A stretch of DNA of 64,000 nucleotides from an uncultured Flavobacteriia bacterium. Its GTDB lineage: Bacteria > Bacteroidota > Bacteroidia > Flavobacteriales_D > Crocinitomicaceae. Below, piece by piece: positions 44,209 through 52,752 of this stretch. Below the pieces are notes generated by a model. The model was not told where the DNA came from. It did not search any database and saw only the letters and a program-made list of their open reading frames with translations. Within the stretch, counting starts at the first letter, position 1; every line of letters begins with the position of its first letter. The stretch is taken from the NCBI GenBank assembly GCA_937975705.1, contig CALJTX010000040.1, positions 1-64,000 on the forward strand. The letters are read 5' to 3'. Both the position numbers and the translations under genes were made by a program.

Positions 44209-44415
44209 TTAGACCAACTTGATGTGTAGGTCGTCTATTTCGATGAGGTCTCCGCTAGTGAGTTTGGCACGTTTGCGCAGCTCTACTTCCCCATTTCTAA
44301 GGACATAGCCTTCTTCAACAATGGCTTTTGCGTGGCCACCAGTTTCGGCAATGCCGAGCGCCTTGAGTAAGCCAATGAGCTCAATATAAGGACCGTTGAT
44401 CTGAAATTCTTGCAT
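44209..44415 (-). CDS. Small S4-domain RNA-binding protein (YbcJ-like)
   Basis: The 68-residue protein is a single S4 RNA-binding fold, with LIGLLKALGIAETGGHAKAIV, an EEGYVLRNGEVELRKRAKLTSGD core, and the IEIDDL end. It matches E. coli YbcJ in size and pattern. S4 proteins bind structured RNA, often ribosomal; the exact target of this group is not established. It starts one base after the folD stop, so it shares folD's promoter. Confidence 0.85.
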   Translation of the reverse strand: MQEFQINGPYIELIGLLKALGIAETGGHAKAIVEEGYVLRNGEVELRKRAKLTSGDLIEIDDLHIKLV

Positions 44416-44416
44416 C

Positions 44417-45295
44417 TTATTTGCCTTTGAGTTCCATCGCTTTGAGCGTATTCATCATCAAGGAAGCGATGGTCATGGGGCCAACACCACCGGGTACTGG
44501 CGTAATAAAGCTTGCTTTTGGTGCAACTTCGTCAAACTTGACGTCGCCTACTAGTCTCCAGCCGCGCTCTCGCGTAGCGTCATCTACGCGCGTGGTGCCA
44601 ACGTCTATAATGACAACGCCGTCTTTGACCATATCGGCGGTTACAAAGTTGGGTTTACCGATTGCTGCAATGATGATGTCAGCATCTTTGCAAAGGGCTT
44701 TGAGGTTGCGTGTCTTGGAGTGTGCAAGCGTTACGGTGCAGTTACCAGGGTTGCTGTTGCGGCCGAGCATAATCGAGAGGGGAGTACCCACAATATTGCT
44801 GCGGCCAATGATGACGCAATTTTTACCTTCTGTTGGGATGTCGTTTCTGCGCATCAGTTCTAATATTCCGGCAGGAGTAGCGGGTAAGAAACCGGGCAAA
44901 TTCAAAATCATATTGCCGATGTTGCGCGGATGAAAGCCATCAACATCTTTTTTAGGGTCAATTGCTTGGGTAATTTTGAGTTCGTCAATATGCTTAGGCA
45001 AAGGCAATTGCACGATAAAACCATCGATGCTGCGGTCTTGATTGAGGCTCTCGACTTTTTCAAGAAGGATGTCTTCGGGTACGGTTTCATCGTAGCGAAT
45101 GAGTGTGCTTTCAAAACCAATGGCTTCGCACGCTTTTACTTTTGACGTGACATAAGACACCGAACCGCCGTCGTTGCCCACTAAAATGGCGGCAAGATGC
45201 GGTATTTTTTGACCGGCTTGCTTGCGCAACTGCACTGCTGCTTGTAATTCTGCTTGAATTTGAGCTGCGGTGGCTCGTCCGTCTAGTAATTTCAT
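44417..45295 (-). CDS. folD: Bifunctional methylenetetrahydrofolate dehydrogenase/cyclohydrolase FolD
   Basis: FolD converts 5,10-methylene-THF to 10-formyl-THF for purine and formyl-Met synthesis. The 292-residue protein starts MKLLDGRATAAQIQ at 45295; an 8-codon extension from 45319 is rejected because it would add MYLCKKFS with no family match. Motifs are SYVTSKVKACEAIGF (catalytic Tyr-x3-Lys), GFIVQLPLPKH, the NADP loop GRSNIVGTP and PVPGGVGPMT. A well-formed promoter lies upstream on the minus strand, back to back with the promoter of the 45358 gene. Confidence 0.95.
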   Translation of the reverse strand: MKLLDGRATAAQIQAELQAAVQLRKQAGQKIPHLAAILVGNDGGSVSYVTSKVKACEAIGFESTLIRYDETVPEDILLEKVESLNQDRSIDGFIVQLPLPKHIDELKITQAIDPKKDVDGFHPRNIGNMILNLPGFLPATPAGILELMRRNDIPTEGKNCVIIGRSNIVGTPLSIMLGRNSNPGNCTVTLAHSKTRNLKALCKDADIIIAAIGKPNFVTADMVKDGVVIIDVGTTRVDDATRERGWRLVGDVKFDEVAPKASFITPVPGGVGPMTIASLMMNTLKAMELKGK

Positions 45296-45308
45296 GCTAA
45301 ATTTTTTG

Positions 45309-45339
45309 CAAAGATACAAAGAAGCGCGGTGGCAGCAAA
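45309..45339 (-). promoter_or_regulatory. Promoter TTTG-N19-TATCTTTG for folD
   Basis: On the minus strand a -33 TTTG (45339-45336) and a -7 TATCTTTG (45316-45309) are 19 bases apart. The folD ATG is 13 bases after the -7 box, giving a leader of only a few bases. The region lies between divergent genes only 62 bases apart. Confidence 0.7.
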
Positions 45340-45344
45340 TGCCC

Positions 45345-45352
45345 TATCTTTG
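45345..45352 (+). promoter_or_regulatory. -7 promoter box TATCTTTG for the 45358 operon
   Basis: TATCTTTG matches TAnnTTTG and lies 5 bases before the ATG at 45358, so the transcript would be leaderless. No matching -33 TTG is seen at usual spacing. The box is only 28 bases from the folD -7 box on the other strand. Confidence 0.55.
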
Positions 45353-45357
45353 TACAA

Positions 45358-45942
45358 ATGATCAAAATGAAAAATTGGGTATTTTCAATCGTATTATTTT
45401 TCACAGGTAATACTTTTGCACAGTTACAATACATGGGAGCCGAGTTGGGTGTAGAGCCTTACATCGGATTCTCTAATTTAGGTGGAGCAGTAGGCGGCGA
45501 ACTCAAATATGCTGCGCGACTTTCCGAAAACTTATTGGTTGGCCCTTCTTTTAGGTTGCAGCGCAATTGGTCCAATAATTTGGGTGTCCAAAGCAACATG
45601 ACCACCTGGGGCGGCGGCGTATTTGCCCACTACCGCTATCAAGAGCTTGTATTTGGAGGTGTAGAATTTCAACTGCTCAAAAGCCCGTATAGTTTTGTCA
45701 ATCCGCAACAAGTTGTGAGGCCATGGTCACCTACACTCATGGTGGGTGGGGGTTTTTACCTCAAACTTACCGATAAAGTTCGGCTCAATGCAGCTTTGTT
45801 TTACGATGTCATCAACGCCGATAACAGCCCTTTTAGAAGCAGTTATACGTTCAAAGTCAAAAACGAATTCGGTCAGGTCGTGCGCATTTTGCCCATCATT
45901 TACCGCCTGACATTTTTTATCCCAATAGATTCACAAGAATGA
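45358..45942 (+). CDS. Small outer-membrane beta-barrel-like protein
   Basis: The 194-residue protein has a signal peptide (about 1-21, to FAQ). Glycine-rich amphipathic strands follow (for example GVFAHYRYQ, LMVGGGFYLKL and FYDVINA). It lacks cysteines in the mature part and does not end with a clear C-terminal aromatic signature. A small outer-membrane barrel is the best guess. Its stop overlaps the bshA start in ATGA, so it is the first gene of a coupled bshA-elbB-meaB operon. An internal Met three codons in (MKN) is another possible start. No family is recognised. Confidence 0.6.
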   Translation: MIKMKNWVFSIVLFFTGNTFAQLQYMGAELGVEPYIGFSNLGGAVGGELKYAARLSENLLVGPSFRLQRNWSNNLGVQSNMTTWGGGVFAHYRYQELVFGGVEFQLLKSPYSFVNPQQVVRPWSPTLMVGGGFYLKLTDKVRLNAALFYDVINADNSPFRSSYTFKVKNEFGQVVRILPIIYRLTFFIPIDSQE

Positions 45943-47066
45943 AAATAGGCATCGTCCTTTACCCAACTTTCGGAGGAAGTGGCGTTGTAGCCACTGAACT
46001 CGGAAAGGCGCTGGCCGCCAAAGGCCACGAAGTTCATTTTATCACTTATTCTCAGCCGGTGCGCTTGGGTTCTTTTCGCGAAAATATTTTTTACCACGAA
46101 GTATCGATTACCGATTACCCACTTTTTGATTTTCAGCCTTATGAAACGCAACTTGCCAGTAAAATGGTCGATGTTGTGAAGTATGAGCAGCTCGATATTT
46201 TGCATGTACATTATGCCATTCCACACGCTTCGGCCGCATTTATGGCCCAGCAAATTCTCAAAGCCGAGGGCATTTACATTCCGTTTGTGACCACCTTGCA
46301 CGGCACCGACATCACGCTCGTCGGCAAAGATCCTTCGTTTGAACCCGTCATTACTTTTTGTATCAATCATTCAGATGCCGTCACTGCGGTTTCGGAGAGT
46401 CTCAAGCAAGATACTTTGGCGCATTTCAAAGTGAGCAACGACATCCAAGTGATCTCCAATTTTGTGCCGCCCAGCCCCCCGCACGGCGATGAGCGCGCAT
46501 ATATCCGAAGCAAATATGCCCAAGATGAACAGCCTATTTTGTGTCACATCTCGAATTTCAGACCTGTAAAGCGCACCGAAGATGTCATTCGCATTTTTGC
46601 AAAAGTGCGTGCACAAAAAGATTGCAAGCTCATTTTAGTGGGCGATGGCCCAGACCGCTATGCCTGTGAACGCTTGTGTCGAGAGCTGCATTTGTGCCAT
46701 GACGTCATCTTTTTAGGGAAGGTCCGCGACACCGTCCATGTTTTGGAAATTGTCGATGTCTTTTTGTTGCCATCTGAAACGGAAAGTTTTGGATTAGCCG
46801 CACTTGAGGCCATGGCAGTAGGTGTGCCGGTGGTTTCGTCCAACACGGGCGGTATTCCGGAGGTCAATGTGCATGGCGTTTCGGGTTATTTAGCAGCAGT
46901 TGGTCAGACCGACGAGATGGCAAATTATGTCTTAGACATACTCAATGAGCAGCACATCGCGCGCTTTAAAACAGGCGCAAAAGAAATGGCAGAAAAGTTC
47001 AGTTTGTCTGCAATCTTACCACAATACGAAGAATTATACCGTAAATTAGTTCAAAAAAACGCATGA
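45939..47066 (+). CDS. bshA: N-acetyl-alpha-D-glucosaminyl L-malate synthase BshA
   Basis: BshA, a GT4 glycosyltransferase, joins UDP-GlcNAc and L-malate in the first step of bacillithiol synthesis. The 375-residue protein starts MKIGIVLYPTFGGSGVVATELG, with HFITYSQPVRL, HYAIPHA, TTLHGTDITLVG and SETESFGLAALEAMA, all typical. Bacillithiol is the low-molecular-weight thiol of many Bacteroidota, fitting the redox genes at the window's start. Its ATG overlaps the previous stop, and elbB overlaps its end in turn; bshB and bshC are not in the window. Confidence 0.93.
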   Translation: MKIGIVLYPTFGGSGVVATELGKALAAKGHEVHFITYSQPVRLGSFRENIFYHEVSITDYPLFDFQPYETQLASKMVDVVKYEQLDILHVHYAIPHASAAFMAQQILKAEGIYIPFVTTLHGTDITLVGKDPSFEPVITFCINHSDAVTAVSESLKQDTLAHFKVSNDIQVISNFVPPSPPHGDERAYIRSKYAQDEQPILCHISNFRPVKRTEDVIRIFAKVRAQKDCKLILVGDGPDRYACERLCRELHLCHDVIFLGKVRDTVHVLEIVDVFLLPSETESFGLAALEAMAVGVPVVSSNTGGIPEVNVHGVSGYLAAVGQTDEMANYVLDILNEQHIARFKTGAKEMAEKFSLSAILPQYEELYRKLVQKNA

Positions 47067-47749
47067 AAATAGGTGTTTTATTGTCCGGAGCAGGTGTCTA
47101 CGATGGCGCAGAAATTCAGGAGTCCGTACTTACTTTGCTCGAAATCGAAAATTTAGGCTACGAGGCGGTTTGTATTGGCATCGATGCAGCTCAGCACCAT
47201 GTGGTGAATCACCTCAATGGCGAGCAGCAAAACCAAAGCCGCAACATGCTCGAAGAAGCTGCCCGTATTGCGCGTGGCAACATTCGCGAAATCAGTACCG
47301 TGGTTCCGGCCGATATAGACGCGTTGGTTTTACCAGGTGGCTTTGGCAGTGCCAAAAATTTTTCGAGTTGGGCTTTTGATGGCCCAGAAGGGCAAATCCG
47401 CCCCGATGTCAAATTATTGCTCGTCAATATGTACAACGTGGGAAAACCCATCGTTGCTTTGTGTGTGAGTCCGGTATTGCTTGCACTTGCTTTTGAAGAC
47501 ATGCAGATTGACCAACAGCTCACCATTGGCAGTACCACCGTACCTTCGCCATATAGCATCGCTGATTTTCAAGCAGGATTACAAGCTAAAGGCGTACAAA
47601 CACCAGATTGCAACATCCAAGAAATTTGCGTCGATACGCCAAACCGTATCATTACCGCACCTTGTTATATGTTAGAAGCGAGTTTGCCGGCGCTGCAACA
47701 AAATATCCGCCAAGCATTGGCAGCCCTCAAACAACTCCTTGAAGCCTGA
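47063..47749 (+). CDS. elbB: ElbB family glyoxalase-like protein
   Basis: The 228-residue protein is of the DJ-1/PfpI superfamily ElbB branch. It has MKIGVLLSGAGVYDGAEIQESV at the start, DALVLPGGFGSAKNFSSWAF, and the nucleophile-elbow Cys134 in ALCVSPVLLA. E. coli ElbB (217 residues) has weak glyoxalase activity and was linked to isoprenoid synthesis; the physiological role is uncertain. It overlaps bshA by ATGA and meaB by 11 bases. Its presence with bshA may point to electrophile or aldehyde detoxification, which is an inference. Confidence 0.9.
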   Translation: MKIGVLLSGAGVYDGAEIQESVLTLLEIENLGYEAVCIGIDAAQHHVVNHLNGEQQNQSRNMLEEAARIARGNIREISTVVPADIDALVLPGGFGSAKNFSSWAFDGPEGQIRPDVKLLLVNMYNVGKPIVALCVSPVLLALAFEDMQIDQQLTIGSTTVPSPYSIADFQAGLQAKGVQTPDCNIQEICVDTPNRIITAPCYMLEASLPALQQNIRQALAALKQLLEA

Positions 47750-48767
47750 GCAAAACCATATTGACCGCTGGCTAGAAGCGCGCAAAAATCAACGCACTGC
47801 GCGCACAGAAACCAACTTACTTGCAGGTTTGGCAAACGGATCGCGCGCCGCTTTGGGGCAGGCCATTACCCTCATTGAGAGTACAAAACCTACCGATCAA
47901 CTACTTGCCCAACAACTGTTGCGGGCCCTTCCTGCGCCTGCCCATGTCGCCAAGCGCATTGGCATCACCGGCGTGCCCGGGGTAGGAAAAAGCACATTTA
48001 TTGAAAACTTTGGCCTTCAGTTGGTAGCACAGGGCCATAAAGTGGCTGTGTTGGCCATAGACCCCTCTTCGTCTCGTACGGGCGGCAGCATTCTCGGCGA
48101 CAAAACCCGCATGGAGCGCCTTTCTCAAGAACTCAATGTTTTTATTCGGCCTAGCGCTGCAGGCCGGACACTTGGCGGTGTCGCCAAAAATACCCGCGAA
48201 GCCATTGCGCTTTGTGAGGCCGCAGGTTACGACATCATTTTAGTCGAAACCGTTGGCGTAGGGCAGTCTGAAACGCTAGTGCACGGCATGGTCGATTTCT
48301 TTCTGCTTTTGATGTTAGCAGGTGCTGGCGACGAATTGCAAGGCATCAAGCGCGGCATCATGGAACTCGCCGACACGATCGCAATCAACAAAGCCGACGG
48401 CTCCAATGAAGCGGCAGCAAAAGCAGCGCGCTCGGAATATGCAGGCGCACTGCATGTTTTTAGCCAAAGACCAGACCAATGGCAGCCACGCGTTCTTTGC
48501 ACCTCAGGTCTCTCGGGCTTTGGTCTCACCGAACTTTGGTCGCAAATAGAGGCGTTTTTTGTGCACATGCAGCTCAATGGTGCCTTGCAGGAAAAGCGAA
48601 AAGAGCAAGAGTTATTGTTGTTTGAACAATTGCTAAGCGATGTGTTACTACAACAATACTTTTTGAACGCGTTCAATAAGTCCAAATTCAACGATTTAAA
48701 AGAATCGATTGCCAAAGGAGAATTATTGGCTTATGAGGCTTGCGCAGCACTGTTTCAGGTTTTTTGA
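47739..48767 (+). CDS. meaB: Methylmalonyl-CoA mutase-associated GTPase MeaB
   Basis: MeaB (ArgK family) is the G-protein chaperone that loads and protects B12 in methylmalonyl-CoA mutase. The 342-residue protein has the Walker A GVPGVGKST (78-86), IDPSSSRTGGSILGDKTRM, ETVGVGQSE, and NKADGSNEAA as the NKxD-type base-recognition motif. The start is a TTG at 47739 inside the end of elbB; no ATG fits before the family's first conserved region. Mutase genes are not in the window. Its presence suggests propionyl-CoA metabolism, which fits an accC of the acyl-CoA carboxylase type. Confidence 0.93.
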   Translation: MKPEQNHIDRWLEARKNQRTARTETNLLAGLANGSRAALGQAITLIESTKPTDQLLAQQLLRALPAPAHVAKRIGITGVPGVGKSTFIENFGLQLVAQGHKVAVLAIDPSSSRTGGSILGDKTRMERLSQELNVFIRPSAAGRTLGGVAKNTREAIALCEAAGYDIILVETVGVGQSETLVHGMVDFFLLLMLAGAGDELQGIKRGIMELADTIAINKADGSNEAAAKAARSEYAGALHVFSQRPDQWQPRVLCTSGLSGFGLTELWSQIEAFFVHMQLNGALQEKRKEQELLLFEQLLSDVLLQQYFLNAFNKSKFNDLKESIAKGELLAYEACAALFQVF

Positions 48768-48786
48768 CCTCAACTTATCTTTTTTT

Positions 48787-49671
48787 ATGATTTTTTCAAG
48801 AAAAATACAGCAAATCTTCATCATCGGTTTTCTATTAAGTTTTCATAAACATCACGCACAAAATAGCGCTACAACCGACTACAAAGTATATCAGCAAGCG
48901 CATCAACCTTTAGGTTGCCAAATAATGGATTCTGTTCTTTTTGAAAAGTCACTGCAAGAATTACTAGCACTTGACACCAATCAATTTAGGCAAAACTTAG
49001 ATTTATATTACCGCAACCTCGCGCAAGCTTATTTTTCGGTTTGGATGTATTCTGCTCAACAGCAGGATTTGCGAAATGCAGTAGTTGCGTTGCAAAGTAT
49101 AAAAGAACTAAAATGGAGTGACCTCTGGAACTTAGCAAATCATTTCATTCAATTGAATGATTGCGAACTAGGGCTGATCTATTTAAGTCGCTACTTTGCT
49201 GAAACGCCAAAAGAATATTGGATGCCGTATATGGATATTTGGTTCTTGCAAAATTCCTGTATGCAATTAGCTTCAAACGATTATAATGAATTCAGAAAAA
49301 CACAATTTGAGTGGGAAAGCCCCCAACAAGATTCACTGAACACCATCAATAAACTCACGCAATTGAAATTGTTGGATACTACATTTTTCACCCAAAATAT
49401 GGATGCGTATTACCATGATTTGGGTTTGGCGTATTTACAATACTTTTCGTATCATAAAAATTCAATCTTTTTAGATAAATCCAATGAGGCCTATTTGAAA
49501 CAAAAAGAACTCAGCAGCACAGATTTGTGGAATGTAAGCATGAGTTTTTACTCACTTAACCAATGCGAAAAAGCAATATATTACTTGAAAAAATACCGTC
49601 AAATGACGCCAAAAAAAATAGAAAGGCAGCAAAAGCAACAAATCGAACTGATGAAGCAAGCTTGTCACTAA
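48787..49671 (+). CDS. Secreted protein with an internal tandem repeat, unknown function
   Basis: The 294-residue protein is started at ATG 48787, which yields a signal peptide (about 1-25, MIFSRKIQQIFIIGFLLSF). A longer reading from 48709 overlaps meaB. The mature part contains two copies of a segment of about 90 residues (54-143 and 188-277). Matching phrases are SDLWNLANHFIQLNDC with TDLWNVSMSFYSLNQC, and SRYFAETPKE with KKYRQMTPKK. The segments look helical, like TPR units. The gene converges with the CotH gene, with 10 bases between them. The function is unknown. Confidence 0.6.
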   Translation: MIFSRKIQQIFIIGFLLSFHKHHAQNSATTDYKVYQQAHQPLGCQIMDSVLFEKSLQELLALDTNQFRQNLDLYYRNLAQAYFSVWMYSAQQQDLRNAVVALQSIKELKWSDLWNLANHFIQLNDCELGLIYLSRYFAETPKEYWMPYMDIWFLQNSCMQLASNDYNEFRKTQFEWESPQQDSLNTINKLTQLKLLDTTFFTQNMDAYYHDLGLAYLQYFSYHKNSIFLDKSNEAYLKQKELSSTDLWNVSMSFYSLNQCEKAIYYLKKYRQMTPKKIERQQKQQIELMKQACH

Positions 49672-49681
49672 TTTGACTACT

Positions 49682-52600
49682 TTAATACTTTATCAACTTG
49701 AAATTTGTCAATACTTCATTGTTCTTGACAATGCGCAAGACATAAACAGCGGCCCTTACTTCAGGAAGGGTAATGGATGTTTCAAGATCACTGTTGTTTA
49801 CTGCGCCGGTAGCTATTTTTCGACCACTTAAATCATAGATTTCATAGGAGCAGCCTTGGGCTTGTGTTTTGTTATTGTGGGTCAACACAAAGGTACCGTT
49901 TGACGGATTCGGAGCGATACTGAACTGAATGTCAGGGCCATCTGGAGGGAGGGGCACAACTTTGAATACAGCAGTAAAGGTCTGATTAGACTGCGTTACA
50001 TTGACATCAAGACTATCTGCTAAGGTGTCTGAAATGCTACTTGTTGGCAACCAATGAGAAAAGAGGTAACCAGGCTTAGCGACGGGTTGCATTTGGATAG
50101 GTACGCCGTCAAAATAAGTACCTGACCACGGATAGCTTGTGGGTTGAATCGTATTGAGGTGGATCTCGCCAGCCATTTCGGGGTAGACTTGCAGATTGAC
50201 TTGCACTTTTTTAGTTAAGTTAAATTGAGATAGCAATTGATTGAAAACAAACGTAGAACGACACACCAATTGATCCTGGAAAATTTGATGGTTTTCTTCA
50301 AAAGTTGCCATCTGACCTGCTATATTATTGGGGTCGCCCCAACGGGCAAACTCCAAGGGCATTTCGGGCAGCATCGATTCGTAAAATGCTTGTTCTGTGG
50401 CCAAGAGTTGTTCTTGACGGTAGCTCGTATTCATTTGGTCTGCGAAGCGATTGATGAAGTAATTGCGATAGACAAAATTTTCGATGCTTTGCTTCCAGAT
50501 ATTGATGTAGGGGTTGTCTTCGGATTGACCCATCATGTAGGCGATGTGGTTGTCGGTACAGTTGGTCCAGCCGTTGGGCTGCATGGAGAGTTCGAGGTCA
50601 ATGAGGGCAAAGCGCCAGCGTTTTTGACTGGCATCTGAGCGGTAAATTTTGATGTTATTACCTGGCCAATCGACATTGCCCATCCAAGACTCTGCAACAA
50701 TGTAATCCGTGTAATGCTTGAGATCAATATATTGATCTGCATCTTGCCAGTAAGTTGGCGATGCTGGGTCTAGGGCGTTAAAGCTGCTGTAATCTGACCA
50801 AAAATGATCGACATCACCCTCAACGGCACGCAGTACCAGATTGTACCAATAACTCAAGGAAAGCAGTTCGATGGAGTCTCGGGTGGCGTTGTCGTGTTGT
50901 TCGAAGAATTCTTGATTGTATTTTTCACGCAATTCATATAGGCCAAAATAAGCGCCGTTGATGTACACACTCACTGGCCTGTAGCTCGAGTAGTAATTGG
51001 CGGAGCCCTCGCTCATCATGCGCACCTGACAAGCATCTTTATAAGGCAAATTTAAGAATTGATTAGAGCCATTTCTGAGGTAGATATCGCTATATAAGGA
51101 TCTATTGGGTCTGTCTGGTAAAATTGGATATTGAAGCGCTTTATCTCCGAAAGTACCATCGGTGAAGCTCAATCTAAATGAATGTTGGGGCTGAGAGCGG
51201 CTGCCACCTGCACCACCATCCATGCGAAGTGCGGTTTTACTTTGATGCAGGATAGGATGAGTAAGGCCGGTGTCTAAAATAACAGCATATGCAGGTTTGA
51301 CCCAATCTGACCACCAGTTGTCAAAAATTCCGTTCGGGCCGTAAAGATTTTGGTTTGGGGTGTTCACCAAAAGAATTGGAGTGGTGTGCGAAACATTAAA
51401 AAGGTAGGTTTCAACTGCTTGTTCGCTAGCGAGTAGCGCTGGATTGCCAATTGGAAATACTTTTGCTCTTACCACTTTGTTTGAACTGATGTTGATTGGC
51501 CCGGTATAGCTCGGCGCGTTAAAAGTGGGGTCTTCACCGTCTAAAGTGTAGACGAGTTTTCCAATGTTGTTCGGAACGGTTGTCGTGATTTGAACACTTT
51601 GCACGCCGTTGTAAATCCCGCTAGCCAAACTAATTTGAGGGCGCGCAAGGGTATCTGTAAAAAGTTGGCTACCATTGTTGCTAGCGCCCGGGCTTGGGTC
51701 CATCCAAGTGAGGTTTGAATTTCCGTTTGGAAAGCGACCAATCGAAACATCTACCTGTGGGCTCGTGATCTCTAATTGGTCCTGAAGCTGATTGCTTGCG
51801 TTGAAGAGATAGACATGCTCACCAGTACCACTTAATTTAAAATCAGTATGGAATTGCTGGCCTTGAAGCGGAATAAAACTGGCGTCAAGTGAAGTGAGTG
51901 TGGTATGGTTGAGCGCGATGTCGATGTAGTCGTAAAATTCTCCGTTGGTACTTGCGACCTGAAAAGAAAGAGAGGAAATTGGCCCTGCACTCAAGCCGGC
52001 TGCTTGCAATTCACTGGCTAAAATTAAAAATTGATGTCGGGCGCCCCAGTACCAATTGCCATAAGGAGCTGGGTAATCTGTTGTGTTATTGGTAATGGTA
52101 CCCACGCCAATTACGGCATTATTGAGTTTTATATTTGGTCTTTGGCTATATGTTTGCCCTAAATTATTGCTGCATGCCGCTGGTGAACCGTCTACAAAAC
52201 TCCCAACGGTAGAAACAAATGGTGTGGCACTTTGATAAAAGACTGAGTTTTCTGTGTAGCCAGTACTGTTATAAGAACAGACATTTATGAGGATATTTGA
52301 GCTGCCATCCCAAATGAAATTTTGTGCAAATGGATGGGTATTCCAACCTACGGTAGGGTTGAAATTTGTTGTATTATTTGTAGAGATAAACGGGACACTT
52401 GCATAACGGTCTTTGCCACTGCAAAAGACGCGTAAAAAGGATTGAGCCGGTAAATTGACATTTGGAAAAACCCAAGCATTGATACCATTCAGCTGGTCGG
52501 CGAGTTTCCAATTTGCTAGATTGACCGCGCTTGAGCTGTTGTTGTAAAGTTCTATCCAGTCAGGCGCATCGCCATTTTCATCTAGTTCGGCAGATGCATT

Positions 52601-52684
52601 TTTATTACAGCCTTCATTGAGCAAAACTTGCGCATGGATGGACCCTAAACAGCATAAAAAGACTAGCGCTTGTAAAAATCTCAT
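49682..52684 (-). CDS. CotH-family surface protein with lamin-tail and T9SS sorting domains
   Basis: The 1000-residue protein has a signal peptide (about 1-18). A lamin-tail-like domain follows (about 19-130, LNEGCNKNASAELDENGDAPDWIELYN), then further beta-rich regions. A CotH kinase-like domain spans about 470-800, with RLSFTDGTFGDKALQYPIL, YLRNGSNQF, FGLYELREKYNQEFFE and RFALIDLELSM. A type A sorting domain ends it (about 930-1000, IAPNPSNGTF and EVRAAVYVLRIV). CotH proteins are protein kinases in spore coats and cellulosomes; in Bacteroidota exported homologues are common but their targets unknown. A near-consensus TAAATTCG box ends 4 bases before its start, just after the terminator of the upstream gene. 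Confidence 0.85.
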   Translation of the reverse strand: MRFLQALVFLCCLGSIHAQVLLNEGCNKNASAELDENGDAPDWIELYNNSSSAVNLANWKLADQLNGINAWVFPNVNLPAQSFLRVFCSGKDRYASVPFISTNNTTNFNPTVGWNTHPFAQNFIWDGSSNILINVCSYNSTGYTENSVFYQSATPFVSTVGSFVDGSPAACSNNLGQTYSQRPNIKLNNAVIGVGTITNNTTDYPAPYGNWYWGARHQFLILASELQAAGLSAGPISSLSFQVASTNGEFYDYIDIALNHTTLTSLDASFIPLQGQQFHTDFKLSGTGEHVYLFNASNQLQDQLEITSPQVDVSIGRFPNGNSNLTWMDPSPGASNNGSQLFTDTLARPQISLASGIYNGVQSVQITTTVPNNIGKLVYTLDGEDPTFNAPSYTGPINISSNKVVRAKVFPIGNPALLASEQAVETYLFNVSHTTPILLVNTPNQNLYGPNGIFDNWWSDWVKPAYAVILDTGLTHPILHQSKTALRMDGGAGGSRSQPQHSFRLSFTDGTFGDKALQYPILPDRPNRSLYSDIYLRNGSNQFLNLPYKDACQVRMMSEGSANYYSSYRPVSVYINGAYFGLYELREKYNQEFFEQHDNATRDSIELLSLSYWYNLVLRAVEGDVDHFWSDYSSFNALDPASPTYWQDADQYIDLKHYTDYIVAESWMGNVDWPGNNIKIYRSDASQKRWRFALIDLELSMQPNGWTNCTDNHIAYMMGQSEDNPYINIWKQSIENFVYRNYFINRFADQMNTSYRQEQLLATEQAFYESMLPEMPLEFARWGDPNNIAGQMATFEENHQIFQDQLVCRSTFVFNQLLSQFNLTKKVQVNLQVYPEMAGEIHLNTIQPTSYPWSGTYFDGVPIQMQPVAKPGYLFSHWLPTSSISDTLADSLDVNVTQSNQTFTAVFKVVPLPPDGPDIQFSIAPNPSNGTFVLTHNNKTQAQGCSYEIYDLSGRKIATGAVNNSDLETSITLPEVRAAVYVLRIVKNNEVLTNFKLIKY

Positions 52685-52697
52685 GTAGCGAATTTAC

Positions 52698-52726
52698 AAA
52701 AAAAAAGCCCGGCGTAGGCCGGGCTT
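52698..52726 (-). terminator. Rho-independent terminator after the SprB-repeat protein gene
   Basis: Read on the minus strand, a 9-bp stem AAGCCCGGC/GCCGGGCTT with a 4-base loop runs into a T tract (the A run at 52698-52706 on the plus strand). It lies 27 bases after the gene that ends at 52753 and just before the CotH start. Confidence 0.88.
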
Positions 52727-52752
52727 ATCTTCGCAAAAAAAAATAGCGCTGT

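Noticed and set aside
44199..44220. AGTTGGT/ACCAACT hairpin between the M42 and S4 genes as a bidirectional terminator
   Set aside because: It overlaps the S4 coding end and lacks a T tract on either side.
48709..48786. Longer start for the 48787 protein
   Set aside because: It would overlap meaB and place a charged segment before the signal peptide.
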